Source: DASQFI01 sp035633215
Lineage (GTDB): Bacteria; Acidobacteriota; Vicinamibacteria; Vicinamibacterales; SCN-69-37
Direction: 5' to 3'
Assembly (NCBI GenBank): GCA_035633215.1
Contig: DASQFI010000062.1
Location: 310,001-374,000 of the forward strand
Length of the DNA: 64,000 nt
Shown here: positions 53,310-61,084 of the stretch, one piece after another
Layout of the letters: each line of letters begins with the position of its first letter
How positions within the stretch are numbered: the stretch's first letter is position 1
Made by a program: the position numbers and the translations under genes
Notes under the pieces: model-generated
What the model was told of the DNA's origin: nothing
Seen by the model: only the letters and a program-made list of their open reading frames with translations
Database searches by the model: none

Positions 53310-54050
53310 CTACCTCAACCTCGGATCCGTCAACCCCGGCAGCACGTCGAGCGTCAAGATCGTGAGCTCGAAGTACGGCTCGTTCTCCCACGTGATCGTC
53401 AGGTTCTTGAACCACCGGATCCCGCGGCTCACCAGTTCGCCATCCAGCTTCACGTTCTGACGCCGGCGTGTGTTCGTGACCGGATCGAGCGTCTCAAGCG
53501 ACAACCGGCGCAGGCGCGCGTCGGCGTCGAAGAACAGATCCACGTCGGGCCGTTCGGGCCGTGAAACGCGGATGACGTCGAGCCCATCCTCGGATTTCGG
53601 TTGACCTGCGAGGCGCACGGCCGAGTCCAGCAGCGGAAGCAGTCTCATCAACGAGTAGAGGTAGAACTCGTCGCGCTCGTTTTCGAGCACCTCTTCGGCA
53701 AGTTGCTCCCGTGTTTCCTTGACAATAGAGAATCCCTGCTTGCCGTTGATCACGAGCGTTCGCGTCTCTTCCGGAGCCTGACCCTCGAGCCGCGTTTCGA
53801 CAATGGCCTTGTCGGGCGGGTCGATGCTCCACGTCCCGACAATCTTGAGATCGCGTCCCTGAACGTGAATCTGAGCCTCGCCCTTCCAGACGAACGCCGG
53901 AGACCGTTTGAGGGCCTCGGTCCCGCCTGCCGCCTCGATCGCGCGGTCGATGAGGGCGTACTCCGCGGCCTTTTCGGGCGCCCGGAAAACCTGACCTACT
54001 GGGGTCGCCACGGCGAGGGCCCAAATGACCAAAAGCGTAGGTGTTCGCAT
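53310..54050 (-). CDS. Exported LolA-like protein, orphan
   Basis: A 246-residue protein with signal peptide (TLLVIWALAVATPVGQVF). The mature domain has DRAIEAAGGTEALKRSPAFVWKGEAQIHVQG, REQLAEEVLENERDEFYLYS and VDLFFDADARLRRLSLETL, similar in plan to the proteins at 11408 and 18458 (helix with 'A-GG-AL', then long strands, a ligand-like clamp, and 'F-D--RLR'). No TonB receptor follows it. ATG 54050 has AGGTCAC upstream. The role is unknown; lipid or lipoprotein binding is suggested by the fold only. Confidence 0.68.
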   Translation of the reverse strand: MRTPTLLVIWALAVATPVGQVFRAPEKAAEYALIDRAIEAAGGTEALKRSPAFVWKGEAQIHVQGRDLKIVGTWSIDPPDKAIVETRLEGQAPEETRTLVINGKQGFSIVKETREQLAEEVLENERDEFYLYSLMRLLPLLDSAVRLAGQPKSEDGLDVIRVSRPERPDVDLFFDADARLRRLSLETLDPVTNTRRRQNVKLDGELVSRGIRWFKNLTITWENEPYFELTILTLDVLPGLTDPRLR

Positions 54051-54058
54051 GGGGTGAC

Positions 54059-54168
54059 CTCTAGGGCCGTTCTCATTCTCCTGTAGCGAGCCGCCTGATG
54101 GAATTCGGCCGAATGTCTCGCGATACATGCAGTTTTTGCTCCACGCGGAAGTGAGAACGGCCCTAGAG
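54059..54168. repeat. 17-bp perfect inverted repeat enclosing 76 bases
   Basis: CTCTAGGGCCGTTCTCA at 54059-54075 is matched exactly by its reverse complement at 54152-54168. The 76 bases between contain GAATTCGGCC and no ORF. It lies in the divergent gap between the LolA-like gene and XdhC, overlapping the leader of the former. It resembles a minimal MITE-like element or a structured leader; no target-site duplication is evident beyond one or two bases. Confidence 0.75.
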
Positions 54169-54208
54169 TTATTTCGTCCCAACTGGGCAGGTCTCTTACA
54201 CTTATTTC

Positions 54209-55294
54209 GTGGCCTCCCTGTACGCCCGAATGGCTGAGCTCGAACAGGCCAGACAGCGGTTTGCCCTCGCGACCGTGGTCCGCACCCAGGGCAGTACGCC
54301 CCAGGTCGTCGGCGCCAAGCTCGTCGTGACAGACGACGAATCGAGGCGGGCGGCCGGGACGCTGGGCGGCGGGTGCGTCGAGGCCGACGCCATCCTTGTG
54401 GCGCGGCAGGTCCTGCGCGAAGGCGGACGGTCGCTTCGCGCGTACGAGCTCACCGAACAGCTCGCGTGGAACACCGGCCTCGTGTGCGGTGGCACGATGT
54501 GGATTCTGGCCGAACGGGGCGAGGACGCGCTCTCGGCCAGCGGCAGGTCCGTGCTGAGCGACCTCGTTCGGGCGTCAGCCGGCGGCCCGCCGCTCGCGAT
54601 TGCGACGCTCCTGCGAAAGCAAGGCCGCGCCGTCGATTTCGCGGGCCGGCTGTTCGTGGACGCATTGGGCGGCGCCATGGCGGGCAGCCTCGGCGACACG
54701 GGGCTCGAGGCGCGCGCGTCGGCGGCGGCCACGGCGCAGCTTCCGCATGCCACGCCCCGGCTCGTGGCGCTCGACGAGTCGCACGATCTCCTCGTCGATC
54801 CCGTCGCCGGGCGCCCGCAGCTCGTCATCGCCGGCGGCGGACACGTCGCGCTCGCGATCGCGCGGCAGGCGATGCTCCTCGATTTCGACGTCACGATTCT
54901 CGAAGACCGGCCGGAGTTCGCCGATCCGCAGCGCTTTGGCGGTGCGCGCGTCGTCCAGGGCGACGTCCCCGAGACCATCGGGTCGCTCGACTACGGGTGG
55001 TCGAGCTTCATCGTCGTCGCAACGCGCGGTCACAAGCTCGACGGCGATTGCGTGCTCGCGGCGGTCAAGACGCCGGCGCGCTACATCGGATTGCTGGGCA
55101 GCCGGCGGAAGACCGTGCTCATCGCCGAGATGCTGCGGGAGGCCGGCGTGGACGATTCGCGCATCCAGGCAATCCACGCGCCGGTCGGCCTCGACCTCGG
55201 CGGCCGCACCCCGGCGGAAATCGCGCTGTCCGTCATGGCGGAGATTACGTCCGAACGCTATCGCGGGACCGCGCGGCCGATGACCTCGGTTTAG
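54209..55294 (+). CDS. xdhC: XdhC/CoxI-family Mo-hydroxylase maturation factor
   Basis: A 361-residue protein. The N-terminal XdhC-CoxI domain shows ALATVVRTQGSTPQVVGAKLVV and GTLGGGCVEADAI. The C-terminal Rossmann domain begins LVIAGGGHVALAIARQA and has RYIGLLGSRRKT and IHAPVGLDLGGRTPAEIALS. XdhC binds and helps sulfurate and insert the Mo cofactor in xanthine dehydrogenase-type enzymes, fitting the enzyme encoded 8 kb upstream. GTG 54209 is used; ATG 54230 is possible. The stop TAG lies in the first arm of the A3 hairpin. Confidence 0.92.
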   Translation: MASLYARMAELEQARQRFALATVVRTQGSTPQVVGAKLVVTDDESRRAAGTLGGGCVEADAILVARQVLREGGRSLRAYELTEQLAWNTGLVCGGTMWILAERGEDALSASGRSVLSDLVRASAGGPPLAIATLLRKQGRAVDFAGRLFVDALGGAMAGSLGDTGLEARASAAATAQLPHATPRLVALDESHDLLVDPVAGRPQLVIAGGGHVALAIARQAMLLDFDVTILEDRPEFADPQRFGGARVVQGDVPETIGSLDYGWSSFIVVATRGHKLDGDCVLAAVKTPARYIGLLGSRRKTVLIAEMLREAGVDDSRIQAIHAPVGLDLGGRTPAEIALSVMAEITSERYRGTARPMTSV

Positions 55295-55346
55295 ACCTCG
55301 GGTTTCTTTTTCGCTTTGCTCTTTCAAAAAAAGAAACCCGAGGTCT
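55293..55346. repeat. CCTCGGGTTTC hairpin element, copy A3
   Basis: AGACCTCGGGTTTCTTTTT (55293-55311) and its exact complement at 55328-55346 form a 19-bp stem with a 16-base loop (CGCTTTGCTCTTTCAA). The loop resembles that of A1 and A4. It starts inside the XdhC stop codon. Confidence 0.88.
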
Positions 55347-55375
55347 TAAAGTTGCGACCGGGCCCAAACGACCCT

Positions 55376-56797
55376 CTAAGAACCTCGGGTTTCTTTGTTG
55401 CTCTGCTCTTCCAAAAAAGAAACCCGAGGTCTGAGCGCTCCGCGCACCAGCCATACGATCGCCGCCAGCCCGACCACCAGCATCGTCCAGCGAATCGCGG
55501 CTGCGAAGAACGCGGCATCGAGCGTGGGCCACTCGTACGCGCCAAGCTGCCCGCCGCGCTCGGTCATCCAATGCCACGCCGTGTGCGCGATCAGCGCTGA
55601 GAGAATGATCGCGCCGATTCGTTCGCTCACGACGAACCGGAACAAGACGACGAGAAGAGGCACCATCAGGCCGAGCACGAGCAACTGACCGAGCTCGACA
55701 CCGAGGTTGAACGAGAGGAGCGATGTCAGCAGGTGCGACCCGGCGAACTGCAGAGTCTCCCGCAGCGCGAAGGAGAACCCGAACCCGTGCACGAGTCCAA
55801 ACGCGAACGTAATCATCCACCGGCGATGCACGTTCAAGACGCGCGGCTGCGACCCGTTCGATCCAAACATCAGGACAATGTTTTCGAGCGCCATGTAGAC
55901 GATTGACATCGCGATGAGCGTCTCGATCAGCGGCGGGAACCAGAGCGCGGTCGGCCCGACCCCGAACGCCGATGCGATCAACGTGATCGAATGCGCGACG
56001 GTGAACGACGTCACGATCAGGACGAGCTGGCCAATCCGCCTGAACGGAATCACGAGGCAGAGCAGGAACAACAGATGATCGATACCGTCGAGGATGTGCT
56101 CGAACCCCAGCTTGACGAACCGCAGCGCGGACTGGTGCCACCGCGGGTCGAGCCTGATGAGGCCGGGATCGCCGGCGTACTCGAACGGGCGTACCGCGCC
56201 ATCGGGCGTATAGAACCGCAGAACCGTCACCGTGCGGATGCCCAGGCGGGCCAGTTCGGAGTGGACGGAGAGCTCGGCCTGCGGTGATCCAATCGAATAG
56301 TCGTACATCACGTCGAACAGCGCCTGGTTCCAGGGAAGCGTCGTGTCTTCGGGCAGTGGCGGTCCCGTCACATGAGCCACCGCCGACTCGAAGTCCATGA
56401 ATGACCGGTCCGATGGCAGCGAAATCTGGGACGCGACGAGCGCCGGCGGCGCCAGCCGCGTTTGCCCGTCATAGATCGCGAGGCCGTTGGCGAGCCACAG
56501 CGTGGCGGCATCCCGGAGCAGCGGACGGGCGCGGGCGAAATCGAGATCCCCGGCGGGACTCCGCTGAGGGAAATTGACATCGCGCATCGAGCCGAGCGGC
56601 ACGCGCACCAGGACGCGCAGCCGGTTGCCCTCGGGCTTGACCAGCATCTGGACGAGCACGTCCGCCGGAATGTCATGTCCGCCTAGCGGGGGCATGAAGA
56701 GCATGAAGGACGTGAAGGCCATGAAGAAGAGCGCTCCATGGCTTCGGAGGGCCGGCCAAATGGGCTGTACGCGGGCTGGAGGCAGGTATACTCCCAT
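55376..56797 (-). CDS. HupE/UreJ_2-type membrane protein
   Basis: About 473 residues. An extracytoplasmic N-terminal domain begins HDIPADVLVQMLVKPEGNRLRVLVRVPLGSM. It is followed by the HupE/UreJ-like core with about six helices (FVKLGFEHILDGIDHLLFLLCLV, VAHSITLIASAFGV, FAFGLVHGFGFSFAL); HxxxGxDH and HGFGF-type histidines are candidate metal ligands. The natural signal peptide is missing; in its place the frame runs through CATGAAG repeat DNA read in reverse (FFMAFTSFMLFMPP). The C-terminus also reads through hairpin A4. The start is uncertain: ATG 56797 or ATG 56722. Function unknown, possibly metal transport. Confidence 0.78.
   Translation of the reverse strand: MGVYLPPARVQPIWPALRSHGALFFMAFTSFMLFMPPLGGHDIPADVLVQMLVKPEGNRLRVLVRVPLGSMRDVNFPQRSPAGDLDFARARPLLRDAATLWLANGLAIYDGQTRLAPPALVASQISLPSDRSFMDFESAVAHVTGPPLPEDTTLPWNQALFDVMYDYSIGSPQAELSVHSELARLGIRTVTVLRFYTPDGAVRPFEYAGDPGLIRLDPRWHQSALRFVKLGFEHILDGIDHLLFLLCLVIPFRRIGQLVLIVTSFTVAHSITLIASAFGVGPTALWFPPLIETLIAMSIVYMALENIVLMFGSNGSQPRVLNVHRRWMITFAFGLVHGFGFSFALRETLQFAGSHLLTSLLSFNLGVELGQLLVLGLMVPLLVVLFRFVVSERIGAIILSALIAHTAWHWMTERGGQLGAYEWPTLDAAFFAAAIRWTMLVVGLAAIVWLVRGALRPRVSFLEEQSNKETRGS
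55381..55430. repeat. CCTCGGGTTTC hairpin element, copy A4
   Basis: ACCTCGGGTTTCTTT (55382-55396) pairs perfectly with AAAGAAACCCGAGGT (55416-55430); the loop is GTTGCTCTGCTCTTCCAAA-like. It lies 35 bases after A3 and inside the last codons of the HupE-like gene on the minus strand, whose residues SFLEEQSNKETRG it encodes. Confidence 0.88.
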
Positions 56798-56884
56798 CCT
56801 CTTTACGTCCGCGCCCTTCACTTCCTTCACTTCCTTCACTTTCTTCACCTTCACTTCCTTCACCCCTTCACGTCCTTCATGAAG
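56693..56884. repeat. Two-part CATGAAG / CTTCACTTCC word array in a divergent gap
   Basis: Left part 56693-56733 (GGCATGAAGAGCATGAAGG words) and right part 56816-56884 (CTTCACTTCC words, about seven units) are partly complementary. The left part is coding on the minus strand (HupE-like signal region). The right part abuts the promoter region of the NHL gene, so this array flanks 5' ends rather than 3' ends. Confidence 0.8.
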
Positions 56885-56951
56885 GCAGTATACTGGCGCC
56901 CTTCCGAGAGGAATCTGACGCTCGACCTGATTCGATCAGGAAGGTGAGGAC

Positions 56952-58361
56952 ATGAAGCGAACCCGGAACATCATCAGTGGCGCGGCCGCACTTGCGCTTC
57001 TCGCCGGCGCAGGACTTGGCGCCCGGCAGCCCATGTTCGAGGACGACCTCGCGGCACAAGCACGTGGCGCTGCTCAGCGCCCGGCGTATCAGGCCGATCC
57101 GTTCTGGCCGAAGCCGCTGCCCAATCACTGGATTCTCGGATCGGTCACCGGCGTCGCCGTCGACTCGAAAGAGCACGTCTGGATCGTGCATCGCGGGCTC
57201 GACTCGCTGACGGCGCGCACCGAAGCCGGACTCGCGCTCAATCCTCCCGGATCGGAAGTCTGCTGCGGGCCGGCGCCGCAGGTGCTGCAATTCGATCCGG
57301 CTGGCACTCTCGTCGCCCGCTGGGGCGGTCCCGGGCAGGGCTTCGAGTGGCCCGTGTCGCCAGGCGGCATCAAGGTCGACGGCAAAGGCAATGTCTGGAT
57401 CACGGCCGCGGGCGTCGATGCGCCGGCAGGTCGCGGTCGCGGCGCTCCGGCGGAAGAACCGGCTGACCCGGCACGCGGCGGGCGCGCCGGTGCGGCTGCT
57501 GGCGGTGCGGCCGCCGGTGGTGCGGCTGCTGGCGGTGCGGCCGCCGGTGGTGCGGCAGCAGGCGGTGCGGCAGCAGGCGGTGCGGCAGCAGGCGGTGCAG
57601 CAGCGGGTGGCGCCGCAGCTGGCGGCGGTCAGGGTCGTGGCGCCGGACGCGGCGGACAAGGTGCCGCGCCACCGCGACCGACTGACGCGCACGTCCTGAA
57701 GTTCTCGAGCGACGGCAAGTTCGTGATGCAGATCGGTCAGGCGGGGAAGACCGGCGATCACGCGAGCACGACCAATCTCAACCGGCCCGCGGCGGTCGAG
57801 GTCGATCTCCCGGCCAACGAAGTGTATGTGGCTGACGGCGCGGCCAATCGCCGCATCGTCGTCTTCGACGCGACGACCGGCGCCTACAAGCGGCACTGGG
57901 GCGCGTACGGCGCCAAGCCCGACGACTCGCCGCTCCCGGCCTACAATCCGAACGACCCGCCGGCCAAGCAGTTCCGCTCGCCGAGCTGCGTGCGCATCGC
58001 GCGAGATGGATCGGTCTACGTCTGCGATCGGCAGAACAATCGCATCCAGGTCTTCAAGAAGGACGGCACGTTCGTCAAGGAAGGCGTGATCTCGAAGACG
58101 ACGCTCGGGAACGGCGCGGTATGGGACATCGCGTTCTCGAACGATCCGCAGCAGCAGACGTTGTTCGTCGCCGACGGCCAGGATCAGAAAGTGTTCATCG
58201 TCCGCCGCGACACGCTCGAAGTGACGGGCAGCATCGGCGACGGGGGCCGCTGGCCGGGCCACTTCTTCGGTGTCGGCAGCGTGGCGCTCGATTCGAAAGG
58301 CAACGTCTATACGGGCGAGAACTTCGAGGGCAAACGCGTCCAGAAGTTCGTACGCAAGTAG
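56952..58361 (+). CDS. Exported NHL-repeat six-bladed propeller protein with Gly-Ala insert
   Basis: A 469-residue protein with ATG 56952 after GGTGAGGA. A signal peptide (NIISGAAALALLAGAGLGA) is followed by NHL blades: ILGSVTGVAVDSKEHVWIVHR, GGIKVDGKGNVWIT, AAVEVDLPANEVYVADGAANRRI, SCVRIARDGSVYVCDRQNNRI, SVALDSKGNVYTGEN. Between blades, residues about 175-240 are a nearly pure GGAAA repeat. It is about 50% similar by eye to the next gene, which lacks the insert. Role unknown; the class resembles peptidylglycine lyase-like or ligand-binding propellers. Confidence 0.82.
   Translation: MKRTRNIISGAAALALLAGAGLGARQPMFEDDLAAQARGAAQRPAYQADPFWPKPLPNHWILGSVTGVAVDSKEHVWIVHRGLDSLTARTEAGLALNPPGSEVCCGPAPQVLQFDPAGTLVARWGGPGQGFEWPVSPGGIKVDGKGNVWITAAGVDAPAGRGRGAPAEEPADPARGGRAGAAAGGAAAGGAAAGGAAAGGAAAGGAAAGGAAAGGAAAGGAAAGGGQGRGAGRGGQGAAPPRPTDAHVLKFSSDGKFVMQIGQAGKTGDHASTTNLNRPAAVEVDLPANEVYVADGAANRRIVVFDATTGAYKRHWGAYGAKPDDSPLPAYNPNDPPAKQFRSPSCVRIARDGSVYVCDRQNNRIQVFKKDGTFVKEGVISKTTLGNGAVWDIAFSNDPQQQTLFVADGQDQKVFIVRRDTLEVTGSIGDGGRWPGHFFGVGSVALDSKGNVYTGENFEGKRVQKFVRK
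57484..57627. repeat. 15-bp coding tandem repeat (GGTGCGGCAGCAGGC-like)
   Basis: Nine to ten tandem copies of a 15-base unit encoding Gly-Ala-Ala-Ala-Gly, including a 30-base segment repeated exactly (57491-57520 and 57521-57550). The exact repeats point to recent slippage or unequal recombination inside the NHL gene. Confidence 0.88.
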
Positions 58362-58411
58362 GGCGGATTGGTTCCCAAATCCGCCGTGTGACATCGCGAT
58401 CGGAGAACGGA

Positions 58412-59602
58412 ATGAACCGTAATCGGAATCTCGTCGTAGGCGCGGCGTTTCTCGCCGCGCTCGGCGTGCTCGCCGTCACCGAGCGTGCGCTCGAGCGTAC
58501 GGCGGCCGCGCAGGCCAAGGACATGGTCCAGGCGCCGAAGTTCGAGGTCGATCCGGCGTTCCCGAAGCCGCTGCCGAACAACTGGCTCCTGGGCCAGGCG
58601 ATCGGCGTCGGCGTCGACGCGCAGGATCACATCTGGATCGTGCATCGCCAGGACTCACTCGGGGCCAACGAGGCCGCGGCGGATCAGAATCCGCCGACCG
58701 CGTCCTGTTGCCGCCGCGCGCCACCGATCCTCGAGTTCGATCAGGCCGGCAACCTGCTCCGTCACTGGGGCGGCCCGGGCCAGGGCTACGACTGGCCGAA
58801 CTCGAACCACGGCATCACGATCGACCACAAGGGCAACGTGTGGATCGGCGGCAACGTGGGGAGCGACGGCCACGTCCTGAAGTTCACGCAGGACGGCAAG
58901 TTCATCGCGCAGTTCGGCAAGCCGGCGCCGCAGGGCAAGAGCTGGGGCAGCAACGACCAGGAGAACTTCGGCCGCGTCGCGAAGATCTTCGTCGACCCGA
59001 AGGAGAACGAGGCGTACCTCGCCGACGGGTATGGCAACAAGCGCGTGGCCGTCATCGACGCTGATACCGGCAAGATGAAGCGGTATTGGGGCGCGTACGG
59101 CAACAAGCCGGATGACACCCCCACGGGAACCTACGATCCGGACGCCCCGCCGATCAAGCAGTTCCGCTCGCCCGTGCACTGCGCGGAGATGTCGGTCGAC
59201 GGCCTCGTATATGTCTGCGATCGGCCGAACGACAGGATTCAGGTGTTCAAGAAGGATGGGACGTTCGTCAAAGAAGTGTGGGTCGCGAAGAAGACCCTCG
59301 GCGACGGCTCGACGTGGGACATCGCCTTCTCCAGGGATCCCCAGCAGAAGTACATCTTCCTCGCGGACGGCAAGAACGAAAGGGTCTACATCATGCTTCG
59401 CGACACGCTCGAGATCCTCTCGAGCTTCGGCGACGGCGGCCGGCAGCCCGGCCAGTTCTTCGCCGTCCACAGCATCGTGACCGACTCGAAGGGCAACATC
59501 TTCACGACCGAGACCTACGAGGGCCGGCGCCTCCAGAAGTTCGTCTTCAAGGGCGTGACCAGCGTGCCGCGTGATCAGGGCGTCGTCTGGCCGGGCCGAT
59601 AA
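58412..59602 (+). CDS. Exported NHL-repeat propeller protein, paralog
   Basis: A 396-residue protein. Signal peptide (NLVVGAAFLAALGVLAVTERA); ATG 58412 follows GGAGAACGG. It shares with the preceding gene FPKPLPNNWLLGQAIGVGVD, WIVHRQDSL, a vicinal Cys pair (ASCCRRAP versus VCCGPAP), HWGGPGQGYDWP, QFRSPVHCAEMSVDGLVYVCDRPNDRIQVFKKDGTFVKE and RRLQKFVFKG. The conserved Cys-Cys may be a redox or metal feature. The pair looks like a tandem duplication with 50 bases between and probably one mRNA. Confidence 0.82.
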   Translation: MNRNRNLVVGAAFLAALGVLAVTERALERTAAAQAKDMVQAPKFEVDPAFPKPLPNNWLLGQAIGVGVDAQDHIWIVHRQDSLGANEAAADQNPPTASCCRRAPPILEFDQAGNLLRHWGGPGQGYDWPNSNHGITIDHKGNVWIGGNVGSDGHVLKFTQDGKFIAQFGKPAPQGKSWGSNDQENFGRVAKIFVDPKENEAYLADGYGNKRVAVIDADTGKMKRYWGAYGNKPDDTPTGTYDPDAPPIKQFRSPVHCAEMSVDGLVYVCDRPNDRIQVFKKDGTFVKEVWVAKKTLGDGSTWDIAFSRDPQQKYIFLADGKNERVYIMLRDTLEILSSFGDGGRQPGQFFAVHSIVTDSKGNIFTTETYEGRRLQKFVFKGVTSVPRDQGVVWPGR

Positions 59603-59605
59603 ATA

Positions 59606-59639
59606 CTGAAGGAAGTGAAGGGGCCTTCACTTCCTTCAG
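59606..59639. terminator. 16-bp perfect hairpin after the NHL pair
   Basis: CTGAAGGAAGTGAAGG (59606-59621) pairs exactly with CCTTCACTTCCTTCAG (59624-59639), leaving a very short loop. It sits 4 bases after the NHL stop. It uses the same CTTCACTTCC word as the array 2.8 kb upstream. No T-run follows, so a terminator role is likely but not certain. Confidence 0.65.
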
Positions 59640-59665
59640 GATCCAGTAACGTTCCAGCGCGCGTC

Positions 59666-59709
59666 CTTCAATAGATCGATAGGTCGATCAGCCAATCGAT
59701 CAATCGAAG
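59666..59709. repeat. GATCGAYAGG word repeat before lipoprotein 1
   Basis: Words CTTCAATAGATCGATAGG, TCGATCAG, CAATCGATCAATCGAAG precede the first Ig-like lipoprotein; GATCGAT/ATCGATC pieces can pair. An equivalent segment (61030-61074) precedes the paralog, so the leader was duplicated with the gene. Confidence 0.7.
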
Positions 59710-59718
59710 GGTATGCAT

Positions 59719-61014
59719 ATGCGAACACTGCTCCTCATGGTCGCTGCGGCAATAGTTGCGGGCCTCGTGGCCTGCGGCGACGGTCAGCCCCAGTCTCCTT
59801 TCGTTCCGAGCTTCTTCGGCCCGCCGAAGAGCCTGCAAATCAACGGCGACCTCTCGTTCACTGCCATCGGACAGGGGCGTCAGCTCACGGCGTCGGCGAC
59901 GTTTGCCAATGGGTCCGTGCGCAACGTCTCGTCGGAGGCCGAGTGGAGCTCGAGCAACACCGGCATCGCCACGGTCGCCGGCGGACTCGTCCGGGTGGTC
60001 GGCATCGGCGAAACGCAAATCACCGCGACCTATCGCAACGTCACCAGCACGGCTGCCGCCGTGACGGTCAAATCCAACCCCGTGCTCACGGCGATTTCGA
60101 TCGCCGGGCCGGCGGAAGTCGCTCCGGGCAGCGTGACGCAGTTCACCGCCAACGGTCACTATGCTGATGGCACGACGAGCGACATCACGCCGAACGTGGC
60201 GTGGAGCACCGCGGGCAACACCAACATGCGTCACGTCGGAGCCGGACGGTTCGAGGGCCTTACCCCTGGAGAAGGTCGCGTTGGCGCCACTTTCTCGGGT
60301 CGATCCGCTTCGAAGGCCGTCCTGGTGCTGCCAGCCGGTACGTTCAAGCTGTCGGGAACGATCAGGGATGCGAGCGGAGGCTTGGAGAACGTCCTGGTTC
60401 AGGTCGTGTCGGGCACGGGCGCCGGACAAAGCGCGAAATCGGTGTTCAACGGTGTGTACGCGCTCTACGGCGTCGCCGGTGAGGTGCAACTTCGGGCGTC
60501 GGCGCCCGGCTATACGACGCAGGACTTCACCGTGACGGTGAACAGTCACGGGACACGTGACGTCAATCTCGTGACTGCGGGCAATACGGCAGATGTGTCG
60601 GGCCAGTGGACGCTGACAGTCTCGACGTCCGGGGCGTGCAGCGATTCGTGGTCGTCGGAAGCGCGGCTGCGGGAGGTGGGCGCTGTCGTGAAGCAGCAGG
60701 GCACACGCCTCACCATCACCTTCCAGAACGTGACGTTGTTCGTCTACGAAAGCATCGGCCGGATCGCGTCGGACGTATTCTCGATGACGCTCTACTACGA
60801 CGACTACTATCTGGATTGGGGACTGATGCAGCGGGTCAGCTCGACCGAGTGGATTGGTGTCCACGGGGAATTCACGGGTGTCGCGAGTGGGCCGGTCATC
60901 ACGGGCACCTTCGCGGGGAATTTCCACTATTACCAGTCCGCCGCGAACGCGCAGGTCCCGGGCCCCAATCCGCGCAGATGTCCGGCGGACTCCGCATTCG
61001 AGTTCCGGAGATGA
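59719..61014 (+). CDS. Ig-like (BIG2) domain lipoprotein with carboxypeptidase-regulatory-like domain, copy 1
   Basis: About 431 residues. ATG 59719 is preferred over ATG 59713 because GAAGGG then sits at a proper distance and the start matches the paralog. The lipobox is AGLVACGD. Residues about 45-195 form two BIG2-like domains (IGQGRQLTASATFANGSVRNVSSEAEW, AEVAPGSVTQFTANGHYADGTTSDITPNVAW). A regulatory-like beta sandwich follows (FKLSGTIRDASGGLENVLVQVVSG) and a C-terminal lipocalin-like region (GQWTLTVSTSGACSDSW to ITGTFAGNFHYYQ). Likely a surface or periplasmic adhesion or binding lipoprotein; function unknown. Confidence 0.8.
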   Translation: MRTLLLMVAAAIVAGLVACGDGQPQSPFVPSFFGPPKSLQINGDLSFTAIGQGRQLTASATFANGSVRNVSSEAEWSSSNTGIATVAGGLVRVVGIGETQITATYRNVTSTAAAVTVKSNPVLTAISIAGPAEVAPGSVTQFTANGHYADGTTSDITPNVAWSTAGNTNMRHVGAGRFEGLTPGEGRVGATFSGRSASKAVLVLPAGTFKLSGTIRDASGGLENVLVQVVSGTGAGQSAKSVFNGVYALYGVAGEVQLRASAPGYTTQDFTVTVNSHGTRDVNLVTAGNTADVSGQWTLTVSTSGACSDSWSSEARLREVGAVVKQQGTRLTITFQNVTLFVYESIGRIASDVFSMTLYYDDYYLDWGLMQRVSSTEWIGVHGEFTGVASGPVITGTFAGNFHYYQSAANAQVPGPNPRRCPADSAFEFRR

Positions 61015-61029
61015 CGAGCGACGATGATC

Positions 61030-61074
61030 TTCAATAGATCGACAGGTCGATAGCGCAAACAGATCATTCGACCT
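61030..61074. repeat. GATCGAYAGG word repeat before lipoprotein 2
   Basis: Starts with CTTCAATAGATCGACAGG, matching the start of the 59666 element at all but one base, then diverges (AGCGCAAACAGATC). It fills most of the 70-base gap between the tandem lipoprotein genes. Confidence 0.7.
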
Positions 61075-61084
61075 GGGGGGTGAC

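Noticed and set aside
56797..56863. N-terminal extension of the HupE-like protein to 56863 (KEVKVKKVKEVKEVK)
   Set aside because: It is the CTTCACTTCC array read in reverse. A highly charged Lys/Val repeat before a signal peptide is unlikely to be the real start.
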